Origin: Treponema putidum
Lineage (GTDB): Bacteria; Spirochaetota; Spirochaetia; Treponematales; Treponemataceae
Assembly (NCBI RefSeq): GCF_000755145.1
Contig: NZ_CP009228.1
Location: 1,597,694 to 1,661,693 of the forward strand
Length of the DNA: 64,000 nucleotides
Direction of reading: 5' to 3'
The notes beneath the pieces are model-generated. The model was given only the letters and a program-made list of their open reading frames with translations, ran no database searches and was not told the DNA's origin. Position numbers and translations under genes: made by a program. Positions 54,918 to 64,000 of the stretch are shown in pieces; within the stretch, counting starts at the first letter, position 1; each line of letters opens with the position of its first letter.

Positions 54918-56192
54918 CTAATCCGTTTTTTTTCTTAATCTTTTGATTTCTTCCAAGCAAGTTCCAAGGGCACTTTTACCGGGGAAATTATAAATATCGG
55001 GAGCAGTGCCGAATTCATCGGTACAATATCCGTCTTCGGTTAAGCCGTACATAAAATCAAACTTTATCAATAAACCGCTGTTGGGAAGAACTATGTACAT
55101 CGGAGATTTACCGTTTGTTCCGGCTCCGCCGGTATTAGACCCAACCACTGTTGCAAAACCGCTTTTTTTACAGACATAAGCAAACCGGTCAGCTTCCGAA
55201 TATACACCGCTATCTACAAGAAGCCAAAATTTTTTACGCTCACAAGGTTTATATCCGCTAACGGGACGAGGTACAACCGTTTCTTCCAGTCTATAAGCCT
55301 TATCGTTTTTTACAGTACCGCAATTTTTTATATTCGGAACTTCATACCGATTTATATTTTTTGATTTATAATTTTTAAAAAACATATCCAAATAAATATC
55401 AGTATATTTATTTTCATTATAAAGGCCGTAAGATATTATATTCATATCTTTTGTTATATTGAAAGATAGTATTGCTTCGTAATTTTCAGTATATCCTCCG
55501 CCGTTATTTCGTATGTCTATTATTATGTGTTTATAATTTGCCGTTTCAATAAAAAAATTTTCTAAGACTTTTAGATACTCTTGTTTTTCTTCCTCTTCCG
55601 TTGTAAGAAAAGATTTGATTTCTATGTATGCAATATGATCGGTCTCAATAATCTGTATAAACGGCTTTGAATATTTACGTATTCCTATTGATGACGAATT
55701 TTTATTGCTAAAATTACCGATATTTTGGTAACTAAGAGTCTCTGCTTGATATATATGAGAATAAAAGTTATCTATTAAAGCCTGCTTCTTAATTGATAGA
55801 CTCTGAGCTGTATTTTCTATTTTTTTATAATTAAAATAATAATCAAAATAATCGAAAGGATAAAGATGACCTATATATCTATTTCCAGTAATTTTTCTGC
55901 ATAAATCTTTATAAAAAAAATAATAACCATACTGCATCATAGGATCCGATAAATACCTATATCCTGCCTGTCTTATTTGCTCTAAATCAATTCTTTTGCG
56001 TTCACATACTTCAGTAAAGGGATAACCGGTATAAATAAAATCCCAAAAATATTCATAATCAGCCCTCATTTCTTCAGCAGAAATAAAACCGTATATTACA
56101 TCATTTTTTTTTGAGATGATAAGAGCTATTATAACAAATACGAAAACAAGAATAAATACTACAGTTCGGAATATCAGTTTTTTTATAATCAT
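54918..56192 (-). CDS. S41 family peptidase-like membrane-anchored protein
   Basis: An N-terminal transmembrane segment (about 7-28) is followed by a long region unlike other S41 members and a tail-specific-protease core: HIAYIEIKSFL, HIIIDIRNNGGGYTENYEAILSF, KKFWLLVDSGVYSEADRFAYVCKKSGFATVVGSNTGGAG. No PDZ domain is visible. The nucleophile Ser would be in VYSEAD; the usual Ser-Lys dyad spacing cannot be confirmed. It probably acts in the periplasm. It lies 57 bases upstream of the sanA-like gene on the same strand. Confidence 0.8.
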   Translation of the reverse strand: MIIKKLIFRTVVFILVFVFVIIALIISKKNDVIYGFISAEEMRADYEYFWDFIYTGYPFTEVCERKRIDLEQIRQAGYRYLSDPMMQYGYYFFYKDLCRKITGNRYIGHLYPFDYFDYYFNYKKIENTAQSLSIKKQALIDNFYSHIYQAETLSYQNIGNFSNKNSSSIGIRKYSKPFIQIIETDHIAYIEIKSFLTTEEEEKQEYLKVLENFFIETANYKHIIIDIRNNGGGYTENYEAILSFNITKDMNIISYGLYNENKYTDIYLDMFFKNYKSKNINRYEVPNIKNCGTVKNDKAYRLEETVVPRPVSGYKPCERKKFWLLVDSGVYSEADRFAYVCKKSGFATVVGSNTGGAGTNGKSPMYIVLPNSGLLIKFDFMYGLTEDGYCTDEFGTAPDIYNFPGKSALGTCLEEIKRLRKKTD

Positions 56193-56381
56193 ATTTTAAG
56201 CCTTTACCTAAATTCTATTTCCATTTTACCATATATGAAAAATAAGTCAAGCGTGTGGCAAAACAGCGTGATGCAAAACGTTTACAAAGCATTTCCAGAG
56301 CAAATGTTTTTACGGAAAAATCTGACGAATAAAGCTGAAACTAAGGCCTAAATTAACAGAAAATTTTTAAAATCAAGACTC

Positions 56382-56410
56382 TTGCATAAAAATATCAAAA
56401 ATGCTAAAAT
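56382..56410 (+). promoter_or_regulatory. Promoter of efp
   Basis: TTGCAT (56382-56387), a 17-base spacer and TAAAAT (56405-56410) precede GAGGTG and ATG 56438, giving a leader of about 20 bases. Confidence 0.75.
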
Positions 56411-56437
56411 ATCGCACAATTTTAAATGAGGTGAAAA

Positions 56438-57001
56438 ATGATTAGAGGCGGAGATATAGCTAAGGGCACTGTTTTGCTGAATAAGGGAACCCCTTATTTG
56501 GTTGTTGAAAGAGAATTTGTAAATCCCGGAAAGGGTGCGGCCTTTGCCCGTGTTAAAATGAAGAATCTAAGGGACGGATCGGTTTTGATGCAGACTATCA
56601 AAACGGCAGACACCGTTGAAGATGCGGTAGTAGATACACACAAGTGTCAGTATCAGTACAAGGATGGAGACTTATTTATGTTCATGGATACTGAGAGCTT
56701 TGAATCGGTTTCCGTACCTTCGGACACAGTAGGCGACAAGGAACATTATCTAAGAGAAGGGGATGAATACGATATTCTCATCTGGGAAAATGAACCCATA
56801 GATGTCAGGATTCCCACTAAGATGATTTTTATTGTAGAGCAAAGCGAAAACTATATAAAGGGAGATACTGTCTCTGGAGCTACAAAACCCATTGTTACCG
56901 AAACAGGTCTTGTAGTCCGTGTTCCATTATTTATCAAACAGGGTGAAAAAATACTCGTAAACACTGAAACTAACGAATATCAGGAAAGAGTTAACAGCTA
57001 A
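56438..57001 (+). CDS. efp: Elongation factor P
   Basis: The 187-residue protein has the three EF-P domains: KOW-like N-terminus (IRGGDIAKGTVLLNKGTPYLVVEREFVNPGKGAAFARVKMKNL), OB domain II (VEDAVVDTHKCQYQYKDGDLFMFMDTESFE) and OB domain III (GDTVSGATKPIVTETGLVVRVPLFIKQGEKILVNT). The Lys of PGKGAAF is the position modified by beta-lysylation in many bacteria. EF-P rescues ribosomes stalled at polyproline. Confidence 0.97.
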   Translation: MIRGGDIAKGTVLLNKGTPYLVVEREFVNPGKGAAFARVKMKNLRDGSVLMQTIKTADTVEDAVVDTHKCQYQYKDGDLFMFMDTESFESVSVPSDTVGDKEHYLREGDEYDILIWENEPIDVRIPTKMIFIVEQSENYIKGDTVSGATKPIVTETGLVVRVPLFIKQGEKILVNTETNEYQERVNS

Positions 57002-57011
57002 AATAAAAGCG

Positions 57012-57039
57012 GTAATTAAGGGGAACACCCCTTAATTAC
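57012..57039 (+). terminator. Hairpin after efp
   Basis: A 12-bp perfect stem (57012-57023 with 57028-57039) and loop AACA begin about ten bases after the stop. The T-run is poor; the hairpin also lies 29 bases after the stop of the reverse-strand gene, so it may serve both. Confidence 0.75.
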
Positions 57040-57067
57040 TCCTTAGCTTAACTAAAAGGTAGTACGA

Positions 57068-57280
57068 TTAGGCTACTACGGAACCCGCTTCTGAAAGCTC
57101 GTGAATGTAGCCCGTGCGGACGCACATATCAAAAAGATCTTTTTCTATAAAATCTTCACTTATTTTTTGATAGCCGTCTTTATCCATACAAATGCGCAGG
57201 ATGTATCCGGCATCGGTTTCTTGCAAAATGGAACAATATGAGGCGTCGCCTTGAGTAGTTTTTATCGAATATAATTTCAT
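57068..57280 (-). CDS. Small conserved-looking protein of unknown function
   Basis: ATG 57280 lies five bases after GGAGGG, which sets the 70-residue length; longer in-frame extensions would cross into the tatD promoter. The sequence (KLYSIKTTQGDASYCSILQETDAGYILRICMDKDGYQKISEDFIEKDLFDMCVRTGYI) forms a compact beta-alpha pattern without a signal or membrane helix. No family was recognised. It is divergent from tatD. Confidence 0.7.
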   Translation of the reverse strand: MKLYSIKTTQGDASYCSILQETDAGYILRICMDKDGYQKISEDFIEKDLFDMCVRTGYIHELSEAGSVVA

Positions 57281-57309
57281 ACTTTCCCTCCGTATAGTAA
57301 TATTTTCGG

Positions 57310-57338
57310 TATACAAAACGATACCTTTAGTATATAAT
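57310..57338 (+). promoter_or_regulatory. Promoter of tatD, leaderless type
   Basis: TATACA (57310-57315), a 17-base spacer and TATAAT (57333-57338) precede ATG 57346 by seven bases. No ribosome-binding site is present; an in-frame ATG at 57337 overlaps the -10 box and is rejected. Confidence 0.65.
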
Positions 57339-57345
57339 GACTCCC

Positions 57346-58167
57346 ATGTACACCGATGCCCATGTTCATATTTTAGACACACTAGAGGAACTAAATTCTC
57401 AAAATATAGAAAATCCTATTTTAAAAACCTTCGATAAGGAGATATTTTTTTGCGCTTCGGCAAATGAGGCAATCCGGTTTGAGGTTCAAGAAAAAATATG
57501 CAGGGAAAATTCCAAGCATTTTATTCTGTCATTCGGAATACATCCTCAATGCCCGATAGAAGACGAAATACCTTATTTAGAAAAACTCATAACCGAAAAA
57601 AGAATAGCCGCTATCGGGGAATGCGGATTCGACCTATTTGATGAGCATTATAAAAGCACATTAGAAGCCCAAAAAAAAGTATGGAATACCCAATTAAATC
57701 TTGCCCAAAAATCGAATCTCCCCATAGTTGTACACTGCCGCAAAGGAATGCACCTCATATTCGATGATGCAAAAACTCTAAAGAAAATAAGTGCGGTTAT
57801 CTTTCATGGATGGGCTGGCTCCGTAACCGAAGCAAGGTCATTTCTAAAAAAAGGAGTAAATGCTTATTTTTGTATCGGCAAAGGATTGCTCCGCGGACAA
57901 AAAGCTCAAATAGAAACTGCTGCAAATTTAGAAACCGGAAGACTTTTAACCGAAACGGATGCCCCATACATGAGTCTAAAAGAAGAAAACTTATCTCTTC
58001 CAACAGATATAAAAACGGTCTTTTCGGCTTTCGCAGAATTAAGAGCTAAATCGGAAGGACTTTCAAACTATGATGAAAAAAATTACAAAAATTATACGGA
58101 AGAATTAAAAGATTCAATCTTTGAGAATTTTAAAAAAGCATATAATATCCGTTTTAACGGCAATTGA
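57346..58167 (+). CDS. tatD: TatD family metal-dependent hydrolase
   Basis: The 273-residue TIM-barrel protein has the TatD metal ligands and motifs: YTDAHVHILD, LSFGIHPQ, IAAIGECGFD, PIVVHCRKGMH, FHGWAGS and LLTETDAPYM. TatD proteins are metal-dependent DNases or phosphoesterases in nucleic-acid turnover and tRNA quality control. The start is chosen by the -10 box seven bases upstream. It is followed by the YmdB-type gene, with a second leaderless promoter overlapping its stop. Confidence 0.92.
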   Translation: MYTDAHVHILDTLEELNSQNIENPILKTFDKEIFFCASANEAIRFEVQEKICRENSKHFILSFGIHPQCPIEDEIPYLEKLITEKRIAAIGECGFDLFDEHYKSTLEAQKKVWNTQLNLAQKSNLPIVVHCRKGMHLIFDDAKTLKKISAVIFHGWAGSVTEARSFLKKGVNAYFCIGKGLLRGQKAQIETAANLETGRLLTETDAPYMSLKEENLSLPTDIKTVFSAFAELRAKSEGLSNYDEKNYKNYTEELKDSIFENFKKAYNIRFNGN

Positions 58168-58192
58168 TTTTTTTTTAATCTTATTCTAAAAT
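58164..58192 (+). promoter_or_regulatory. Promoter of YmdB-type gene, leaderless type
   Basis: TTGATT (58164-58169), a 17-base spacer and TAAAAT (58187-58192) end seven bases before ATG 58200. The -35 box overlaps the tatD stop codon. There is no Shine-Dalgarno. Confidence 0.6.
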
Positions 58193-58199
58193 AAGCCTT

Positions 58200-58997
58200 A
58201 TGAAACAATTTATAAGAATTTTTATGGGCGGAGATGTTTGCGGTAATCTAGGACTTCAAACTTTACAAAAACATTTGCCCTTGATAATAGAAAAAGAAAA
58301 AATAGATTTCTGCGTGGTAAACGGAGAAAACACGGCACACGGTGTAGGGATAAAAGATGACCAGACGGAACTATTTTTTAATGCAGGCGTTGATGTTATA
58401 ACTGGAGGAAATCATACACTGGAAAGATTTGATATCCGTATGAACTTCGGTAAGGACAGAAGAGTTTTGAGGCCTCATAATTTTCCTCTTGCTCAAGGCT
58501 CGGGACTTGCAGTTATCGAAAAAACCGGAATCAAATATAGCGTAATAAATCTTCAAGGAAGAGAAAATATGAGGGCCATCGACTGCCCATTCCAGTCCAT
58601 TGATTTTCTTTTCTCTTCGCAAAATGAAAATAATTTATCCGAGTCGATTAACATTATAGATTTCCATGCAGAATCTACAATGGAAAAAGAAGCCCTCGCC
58701 TTTTATGTCGACGGCCGAGTATCTGCTTTTGCAGGTACACATACTCATACTCAAACGGCAGATGAAAGAATCTTACCGAACGGCACGGCTTATATTACCG
58801 ACCTCGGAATGATAGGAGCTAAAGAGTCCGTAATCGGAGGGAGCCCCTTTACAGCCATTACAAGAACAAAGAGCCAAGTTCCGCAGCGGGTTGAAGTCAT
58901 GGAAGAAGGAGTTGCAATATTTTGCGGCTTAATCGCAGAGATAGATACCGAAACAAAAAAAGCCGTTTCGGTAAAAAGAATTCAAATCACTTCATAG
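58200..58997 (+). CDS. YmdB-type metallophosphoesterase (TIGR00282 family)
   Basis: The 265-residue protein has the dinuclear-metal motifs FMGGDVCGN, FCVVNGENTAHGVGI, DVITGGNHTLER, IDFHAESTMEK and AGTHTHTQTADE. This is the B. subtilis YmdB family, a phosphodiesterase acting on 2',3'-cyclic nucleotides and influencing biofilm and gene expression. All metal ligands are visible. It has its own promoter. The gene converges with the large outer-membrane gene at 59021. Confidence 0.93.
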   Translation: MKQFIRIFMGGDVCGNLGLQTLQKHLPLIIEKEKIDFCVVNGENTAHGVGIKDDQTELFFNAGVDVITGGNHTLERFDIRMNFGKDRRVLRPHNFPLAQGSGLAVIEKTGIKYSVINLQGRENMRAIDCPFQSIDFLFSSQNENNLSESINIIDFHAESTMEKEALAFYVDGRVSAFAGTHTHTQTADERILPNGTAYITDLGMIGAKESVIGGSPFTAITRTKSQVPQRVEVMEEGVAIFCGLIAEIDTETKKAVSVKRIQITS

Positions 58998-59020
58998 GCT
59001 TTTAACTGATTTTTATCTCT

Positions 59021-62000
59021 TTAAAAATCTACCTTTCCTGAAATTCCTGCATTTATGTTGAGTAAAAAAGAATTTGATGTTGTAGAAGCGCCTTCCAATT
59101 CTGCAAATATTTTTATTTCACCGTGAGAACCTATCTTTGTAGATTGTAAATGCTTAAAAGAAAACTTGTAGTTAAGTTTTTGTAAATTCTTATTTTGCGA
59201 GAACTCTACAGAAAGTCTTTCTTCTCTGCTATCCGATAGAGGTATTTTTGAAAAAGTTTCTATTATTAATCGGGGAAGAGATGAGCCTCCTTTGTAAGAA
59301 AAAATAAAACTGAATTTTTCTTTCCATTCGTCGGTTAAGAATTTCTGCATATCTATTTTTGAAGCCGTATATAAAAACTCGTTTTCAATGCCCAATTTAT
59401 TATTTAAGCTAAAGAAAAAATAAAGACTATGAATTGAATTAAAATTAAATTTAAAAAAGTCTTTTCCAAACGAAAAACCGAATTTGTAAAGCCTATTCAA
59501 CTCATCTTGATCATAAAATTTAAACCAATCAAAATGGCCGTATTTTCCGGAAATATTCAAAGCCGTATATTTAAATAAAAAATCAAGCCCGTATATATTT
59601 ACAGGCGATTTACCGGTTTGAGATGATTGAACCAGCCTGGATAATGATGAGCCGAATTCAATGGGTACGTATAAATCTTTGATAGAACCGCTTATCAATC
59701 TTGAAACAGAGAATCCGTAAGAATTAAAAAAGCTGTAAAATAAATTTTTATTTTCGGTTTGTATCTGACTGTTTATTCTTTGATCGAACATGTCATAAAA
59801 AAACGGTTTGGAAAATAACCAATATTGTTCACCTAAACCAGTAAACAAGGAATTCAAATCCAAAGCATAGGATTTAAGTTTTTCAGCTTCTATAGCCTTT
59901 TTCTCTTTTGTAATTTTTCTTTTTATAATCGGAGAGAAAAATATTTTCCCCGTATTGAATGGTACGGAAATTTCAATACCTGTTTCATCACCTGATTTTT
60001 TTTCTGTTTTATTTTGGAAATCTATTTTTGAGAAAGCTTCAAAATTAAAACCTGACAGTCTAAAACCTGTTTTATCTTCTTCATTTGCAAAATAGTTAAA
60101 TAAAAACTTTAGAGCGGCAGCTCTGTTTTCGGCATTTTTTTCGCCTATTGAGTACATATCGATTAAGCTTTTTTTCCATGCTTCATAATATGATAAGGAT
60201 GAAGGATAAAAATCGGTTCTGTATTTTTGCCCCACAGAAAAATTAGTCTGAGTATATATTGTTCCGAATTTTGCCTGCGGAATAATAGGCGCAATTGATG
60301 CGAATATTTTTTGAGAAGCATAATCTTTATTGTAGTCAATAGCGGTAATATAATTTATATCTATATATTTTTGAAAATCAATTTTACATTCACGCCTTAG
60401 AATAGAATCATGTATGTTAACAAAAAAATCTTCCGAAGCATTAAAAAAATAAATCGGCATTATTACGGAATGGCCGTAACTTTCAATAATATTCAATTCC
60501 GATTTTTTTTGTAAAAAATCGGCTTTTAAGGATAACAAACCTGCTAATTTTATTTTCCATATATCAAGTGCTGCATTAGTTTTTGTATGAAGATTTAAAG
60601 ACTTTTTATCACTTATAAAATTTTCTTCAAAATAAAAAAGAGGATTAGAAAAAATGGGTACATTATTTTTAGAATATAAAGAGCCTGTAAAACTATAATT
60701 AAAATATGTTTTATTTTGAAAAGAGTAAAATTGTTCTCTTGCTTTTTTATTACGATCAACATCGGATTCAAAACCTATAACAGTTCCTGTTTTTATTTTT
60801 TGGTTTTGATAATCTATACCGCTTGAAAGTTTATATGTATCAATAGGAATAATTTTTTGTTTTGCCGTTTCCCAATCACCGGAACCTGCAAAAAAAACAT
60901 CCAACCCTTTAATCGGTTTCCAGTGCGCACCTCCTGCAAATCTTATAGTACCCGAATCCGAATAGGTCACGCCTTCTTTCCATTGGATTTCTACAATATC
61001 ATTTGAAAAAATAGGTTCATCTATCGTTAAAGTATGATTGGATTCATTATAAGAAAAGTTGAATATCCTTATTTTATTTTTAAAAATACGGATACTTCCC
61101 GGAATAGCCGTATCGGGTAAGCTAAACCCTGGTGTTGGAGTATAATTTTTGCATAATATTTGTAAACTTAAATTGGTCTCATCGGAATTACCTTGAAGAT
61201 ATATTTTATAATCCGTTTTGAAAAACGGAAACATTTGTTCGGGATTACTAAAATCATAGTCTTTACTTAAATCCAAAACCTGGATAAATTTCAGTTTTTG
61301 AAAATCACTTAAAAAATTATCTGTTGTCTCTGTATTCGCCGTAAAATGAGGATTCACATTTTGATTATATGTGTAGACAACCGATGAGGAAGAATCCCCT
61401 TCGACTTGAGGCGCATTATACCTTGAGGCAATTTCAAAAGGCGAAATTTTTTTTCTTTTAAAACCAAATAATCCTTACCAAAAATATTTTTTTTATATCC
61501 TTCAACATTAGCGGGAATAGAATTTGCTAATTCATTTATTTCCGGGATTGAACCTAATACTGAAAAATAATTTTTGACTTTACTTAAGTGTGTATCAGCA
61601 GGATTATTCGTATCTGACGGATTGGGCTCTAAATCAAAATAATTTATAGCCACCCCTTCAGGATAAGATTTTTTTAATGATAAGACTTTTAAACGCGGGT
61701 CAATCGAAAATTCATCAGAACTTAAACGCCTCCATTGACTGCCTGCAAAATCTTTAACAAAAATGGAAACGGGTTTTCCATATAAATTATCTACGGGAAT
61801 ATAAAAATGTTTGCCCCTTTGCCAAGCGTTAATCGAAATTTTATTTTCTATAATTTCAGTATTGCCATAGTATGTTTTTGAATTATATTCGGAGCTTTCA
61901 TATCTGAGTACTGCATCAGCGTTCCATTTGTCTCCTGCAAAAGTTCCCATCACACCTGGGCTGATAAACTTGCCTCCTCCCGTATCTATGTACCCATAAT

Positions 62001-62448
62001 TAAGAGGAAATTTTATATTACTGTTACCTGCACGAATGTGTTTTATGGGAGAATCTTCTTTTCCAAAATAGCCGAAGGCTAAAGTACTTTTTTTATAGTC
62101 ATCTTTATAAAGTGTTTCAAAATAAAACATTTTATTTAATAAAAGTAGTAGCGATAAATTTGCCTTTTGTTTAAATACACCCTGAAAAGAATTTACTTTT
62201 GCATAACCTTCAAAAAATTCAAAACTTGAAAGCCCTAAAAATTCAATATCCCAAAAACCATCTAAAAAAAGAACAGTATTTTCCGAATCAAAATTTTTAA
62301 AGTATTGGCCTGCTTTGTTTTCACCGGTTCTGTTTTTAATTAAATCGATACCAAAATCAATATCGGCACTTCCGTCATTTTCAAAACCATAGGCAGCCGT
62401 CCATAAAAAAATAAAAATTATAAAGAAAGGTAAAATTTTATTTTTCAT
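59021..62448 (-). pseudogene. Large outer-membrane beta-barrel protein, split in an A8 tract
   Basis: ATG 62448 starts a protein with a signal peptide (ending near residue 21, AAYG) and barrel-like strands (YFETLYKDDYKKSTLAFGYFG, FSIDPRLKVLSLKKSYPEGVAINYFDLEP). The first frame ends at 61354, after reading out of frame from the A8 tract at 61454-61447. In the other frame the sequence continues smoothly (SPFEIASRYNAPQVEGDS...VNPHFTAN) for another 780 residues of alternating strands, ending GISGKVDF with a terminal Phe. One base change in the A-tract would give about 1140 residues. No named family; it is likely an outer-membrane or surface-export protein. It overlaps the dinB stop by one base. 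Confidence 0.8.
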
Positions 62449-63632
62449 TACAAACCATCCTTATCGTTTTGTAAAAGACGAGCCGGTTTTAAAATATTCT
62501 TACCTTCTTTTTTTGTAAGGGTATACATAGTTTCTTGCATCTTTCGTTTCTTTATATTTTTTTCACTATAAAAAAGTTCAGATTGAGCTTCGGGAATATC
62601 GGCTTCAACATTCATGATACAAAGCCCCAATAATCTTATGGGTGTTTTATTATCGAATTTTTTATAAAAAAGTTCTTTTGCCCGCTCAAATAAGTCTTGA
62701 GTATCATTGACAATGGAACCTGTAGATTGAATGGAAACGGTTGTAAAATCATTATATCGTATTTTTACTGAAACGGTTTTTCCTTTTATCTTTTCATCGA
62801 AAATTCTATACATAATCTCCGATGCAAGATAAAAAAGAACATCATTTATATCTGCAGGAGAAAATAAGTCGTGTTCAAATGTCCGTTCCGTACTTATCGA
62901 GTGCGATTTAACATCATCGTTAAAAACATCATAAAGCTCTCCTCTAACAGCTCTGTACAAAAAACTACCTGATGCATTTCCTAAAATACTTTGCAAAAGA
63001 TTTTCACTTGAATTAAAAATTTGAGGCACTGTAGTCAAACCTGCTGCAAGAAGTCTTTTCCGCGTTTTTCCTCCTATACCCCACACATCCTTTAAAGGAA
63101 GATTTTTCATAAAATCAATTTCTTCACCCGCCGGTACAATAAAAAGTCCGTCAGGTTTTGAGCGGCTTGAAGCTATCTTAGCAATATATTTAGTTTGAGC
63201 GCAACCTACCGAAACCGTTAAACCCGTTTTTTCTTTTATAGTTTTTTTTAATAGAAGTGCGGAATTTTTAGGAGTACCGAATATTTTTTCCATCCCAGTC
63301 ATATTTAAAAAAGCTTCATCAATAGAAAGTTGGTTTACCTCCGGACTAAAATCTTTAAATATAGTCATTACCTCTTTTGACTTTTCATGATACCGATCCA
63401 TGCGACATCTTAAAAATATGCCGTTCGGACAAAACTTTTTAGCCTGCAAAATAGGCATTGCAGAATGAACTCCGAATTTTCGAGCTTCATAAGAACAAGT
63501 TGAAACGACGCCTCTTTCCGATTGACCTCCCACAATTACAGGCTTACCTCGGTATTCGGGATTATCAAGCTGTTCAACTGAAGCAAAAAAAGCATCTATA
63601 TCAACATGGAAAAAAACTTTTCTGTTTGCCAT
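62448..63632 (-). CDS. dinB: DNA polymerase IV
   Basis: ATG 63632 follows AGGAG by seven bases, which decides against 63647. The 394-residue Y-family polymerase has VFFHVDIDAFFASVEQ, PVIVGGQSERGVVSTCSYEARKFGVHSAMP, catalytic SIDEAFLNMT, SVGCAQTKYIAKIASSRSKPDG and the helix-hairpin-helix PLKDVWGIGGKTRKRL, plus the little-finger domain (SISTERTFEHDL). A C-terminal basic tail may carry the clamp-binding peptide. It performs translesion synthesis. The next gene on the strand begins on its stop codon. Confidence 0.96.
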   Translation of the reverse strand: MANRKVFFHVDIDAFFASVEQLDNPEYRGKPVIVGGQSERGVVSTCSYEARKFGVHSAMPILQAKKFCPNGIFLRCRMDRYHEKSKEVMTIFKDFSPEVNQLSIDEAFLNMTGMEKIFGTPKNSALLLKKTIKEKTGLTVSVGCAQTKYIAKIASSRSKPDGLFIVPAGEEIDFMKNLPLKDVWGIGGKTRKRLLAAGLTTVPQIFNSSENLLQSILGNASGSFLYRAVRGELYDVFNDDVKSHSISTERTFEHDLFSPADINDVLFYLASEIMYRIFDEKIKGKTVSVKIRYNDFTTVSIQSTGSIVNDTQDLFERAKELFYKKFDNKTPIRLLGLCIMNVEADIPEAQSELFYSEKNIKKRKMQETMYTLTKKEGKNILKPARLLQNDKDGL

Positions 63633-63633
63633 A

Positions 63634-64000
63634 TTAAGCTCCTGCATCGGGCAACAAATCGAATTCTTTTATGACATGAAAAATTAATTTTTTGTTTTTT
63701 AAATTTTCATTTGAAATTTCAAAAACAGGACTGATAGGATTATCATAAAACCATGCAAGTATTTTTACGTGCAAAACAGCATTTTTTTCTCCCGAAAATT
63801 TTATAGAAAAAGGTTCAGTCAAATTAATAGGTGAAACAAATTCAGCACTTCTTCCCTCATCCGATTTTTTAAATTCCATAGTTGCTTCATAAATAGGGAA
63901 ACCATCCGTACGGCTTATAATAACCTGTATAACAGCTGCCCTAATCTTAGGAACAATATTTACCTCACCTATTACACGCTCAAGATAATTTTCTGTTTTC
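63634..64000 (-). CDS. Protein of unknown function (5' partial)
   Basis: The frame is open to the right edge of the window, so the N-terminus is missing; the visible 121 residues (IGEVNIVPKIRAAVIQVIISRTDGFPIYEATMEFKKSD, then FSIKFSGEKNAVLHVKILAWFYDN) are beta-rich, like an immunoglobulin-type domain. The ATG at 63877-63879 is internal and has no ribosome-binding site. One base separates its stop from the dinB start, so the two are coupled. Unrecognised family. Confidence 0.6.
   Translation of the reverse strand, partial: KTENYLERVIGEVNIVPKIRAAVIQVIISRTDGFPIYEATMEFKKSDEGRSAEFVSPINLTEPFSIKFSGEKNAVLHVKILAWFYDNPISPVFEISNENLKNKKLIFHVIKEFDLLPDAGA

Overview
The window comes from an AT-rich spirochaete of the oral Treponema type (T. 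denticola / T. putidum clade). This is inferred from the cytidylate kinase-ribosomal protein S1 fusion, the many lipoproteins with short spirochaetal lipoboxes, the archaeal-type UMP kinase, families of Rpn (PD-(D/E)XK) genes and a lipoprotein resembling the Treponema diversity-generating-retroelement (DGR) target TvpA. No rRNA, tRNA, CRISPR array or complete insertion sequence was seen.

Region 1 (1-8.7 kb) is an accessory zone. It holds an Rpn nuclease gene entering from the left, a frame-broken surface lipoprotein, an operon of a Lys/Pro/Glu-rich envelope protein and a formylglycine-generating-enzyme-fold lipoprotein with a DGR-like variable C-terminus followed by two tandem hairpins, gene debris, a BrnT toxin with a shortened antitoxin, and one intact and two broken further Rpn copies. 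Region 2 (8.7-14.3 kb) has a NamZ-type exo-muramidase with a frame-broken serine hydrolase, a flavin reductase-like protein and two tandem orphan amino-acid-binding lipoproteins. Region 3 (14.3-38.6 kb) is mostly housekeeping and signalling: gpsA-ffh, a DksA-type protein, infA, a J-domain protein, pyrH, a TrmJ-type methylase, a STAS protein, a GerMN protein, the cmk-rpsA operon with a sigma-54 activator and TPR protein, a binding lipoprotein paired with a GGDEF-EAL enzyme, rlmN with TPR proteins, an almost pure Asp/Phe protein, ridA, a Gate-domain membrane protein and a CobQ-like protein lacking its amidotransferase half.

Region 4 (38.6-49.9 kb) carries a three-module beta-helix surface lipoprotein with a probable outer-membrane barrel partner, and an ABC-2 exporter operon flanked by a NarL-type response regulator (frame-broken) and its likely histidine kinase. 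Region 5 (49.9-64 kb) contains clpB, a deletion remnant of a sanA-like gene, a ParE-type toxin-antitoxin operon, the intact sanA-like gene, an S41 peptidase, efp, tatD, a YmdB-type phosphoesterase, a frame-broken large outer-membrane protein and dinB.

Two genome-wide themes stand out. First, several genes without a Shine-Dalgarno have a -10 box 6-8 nt before the start codon, which implies leaderless or nearly leaderless mRNAs. Second, four long genes are each split by one frame change, two of them in A7-A8 tracts. These could be assembly errors, true decay or slippage-controlled genes.
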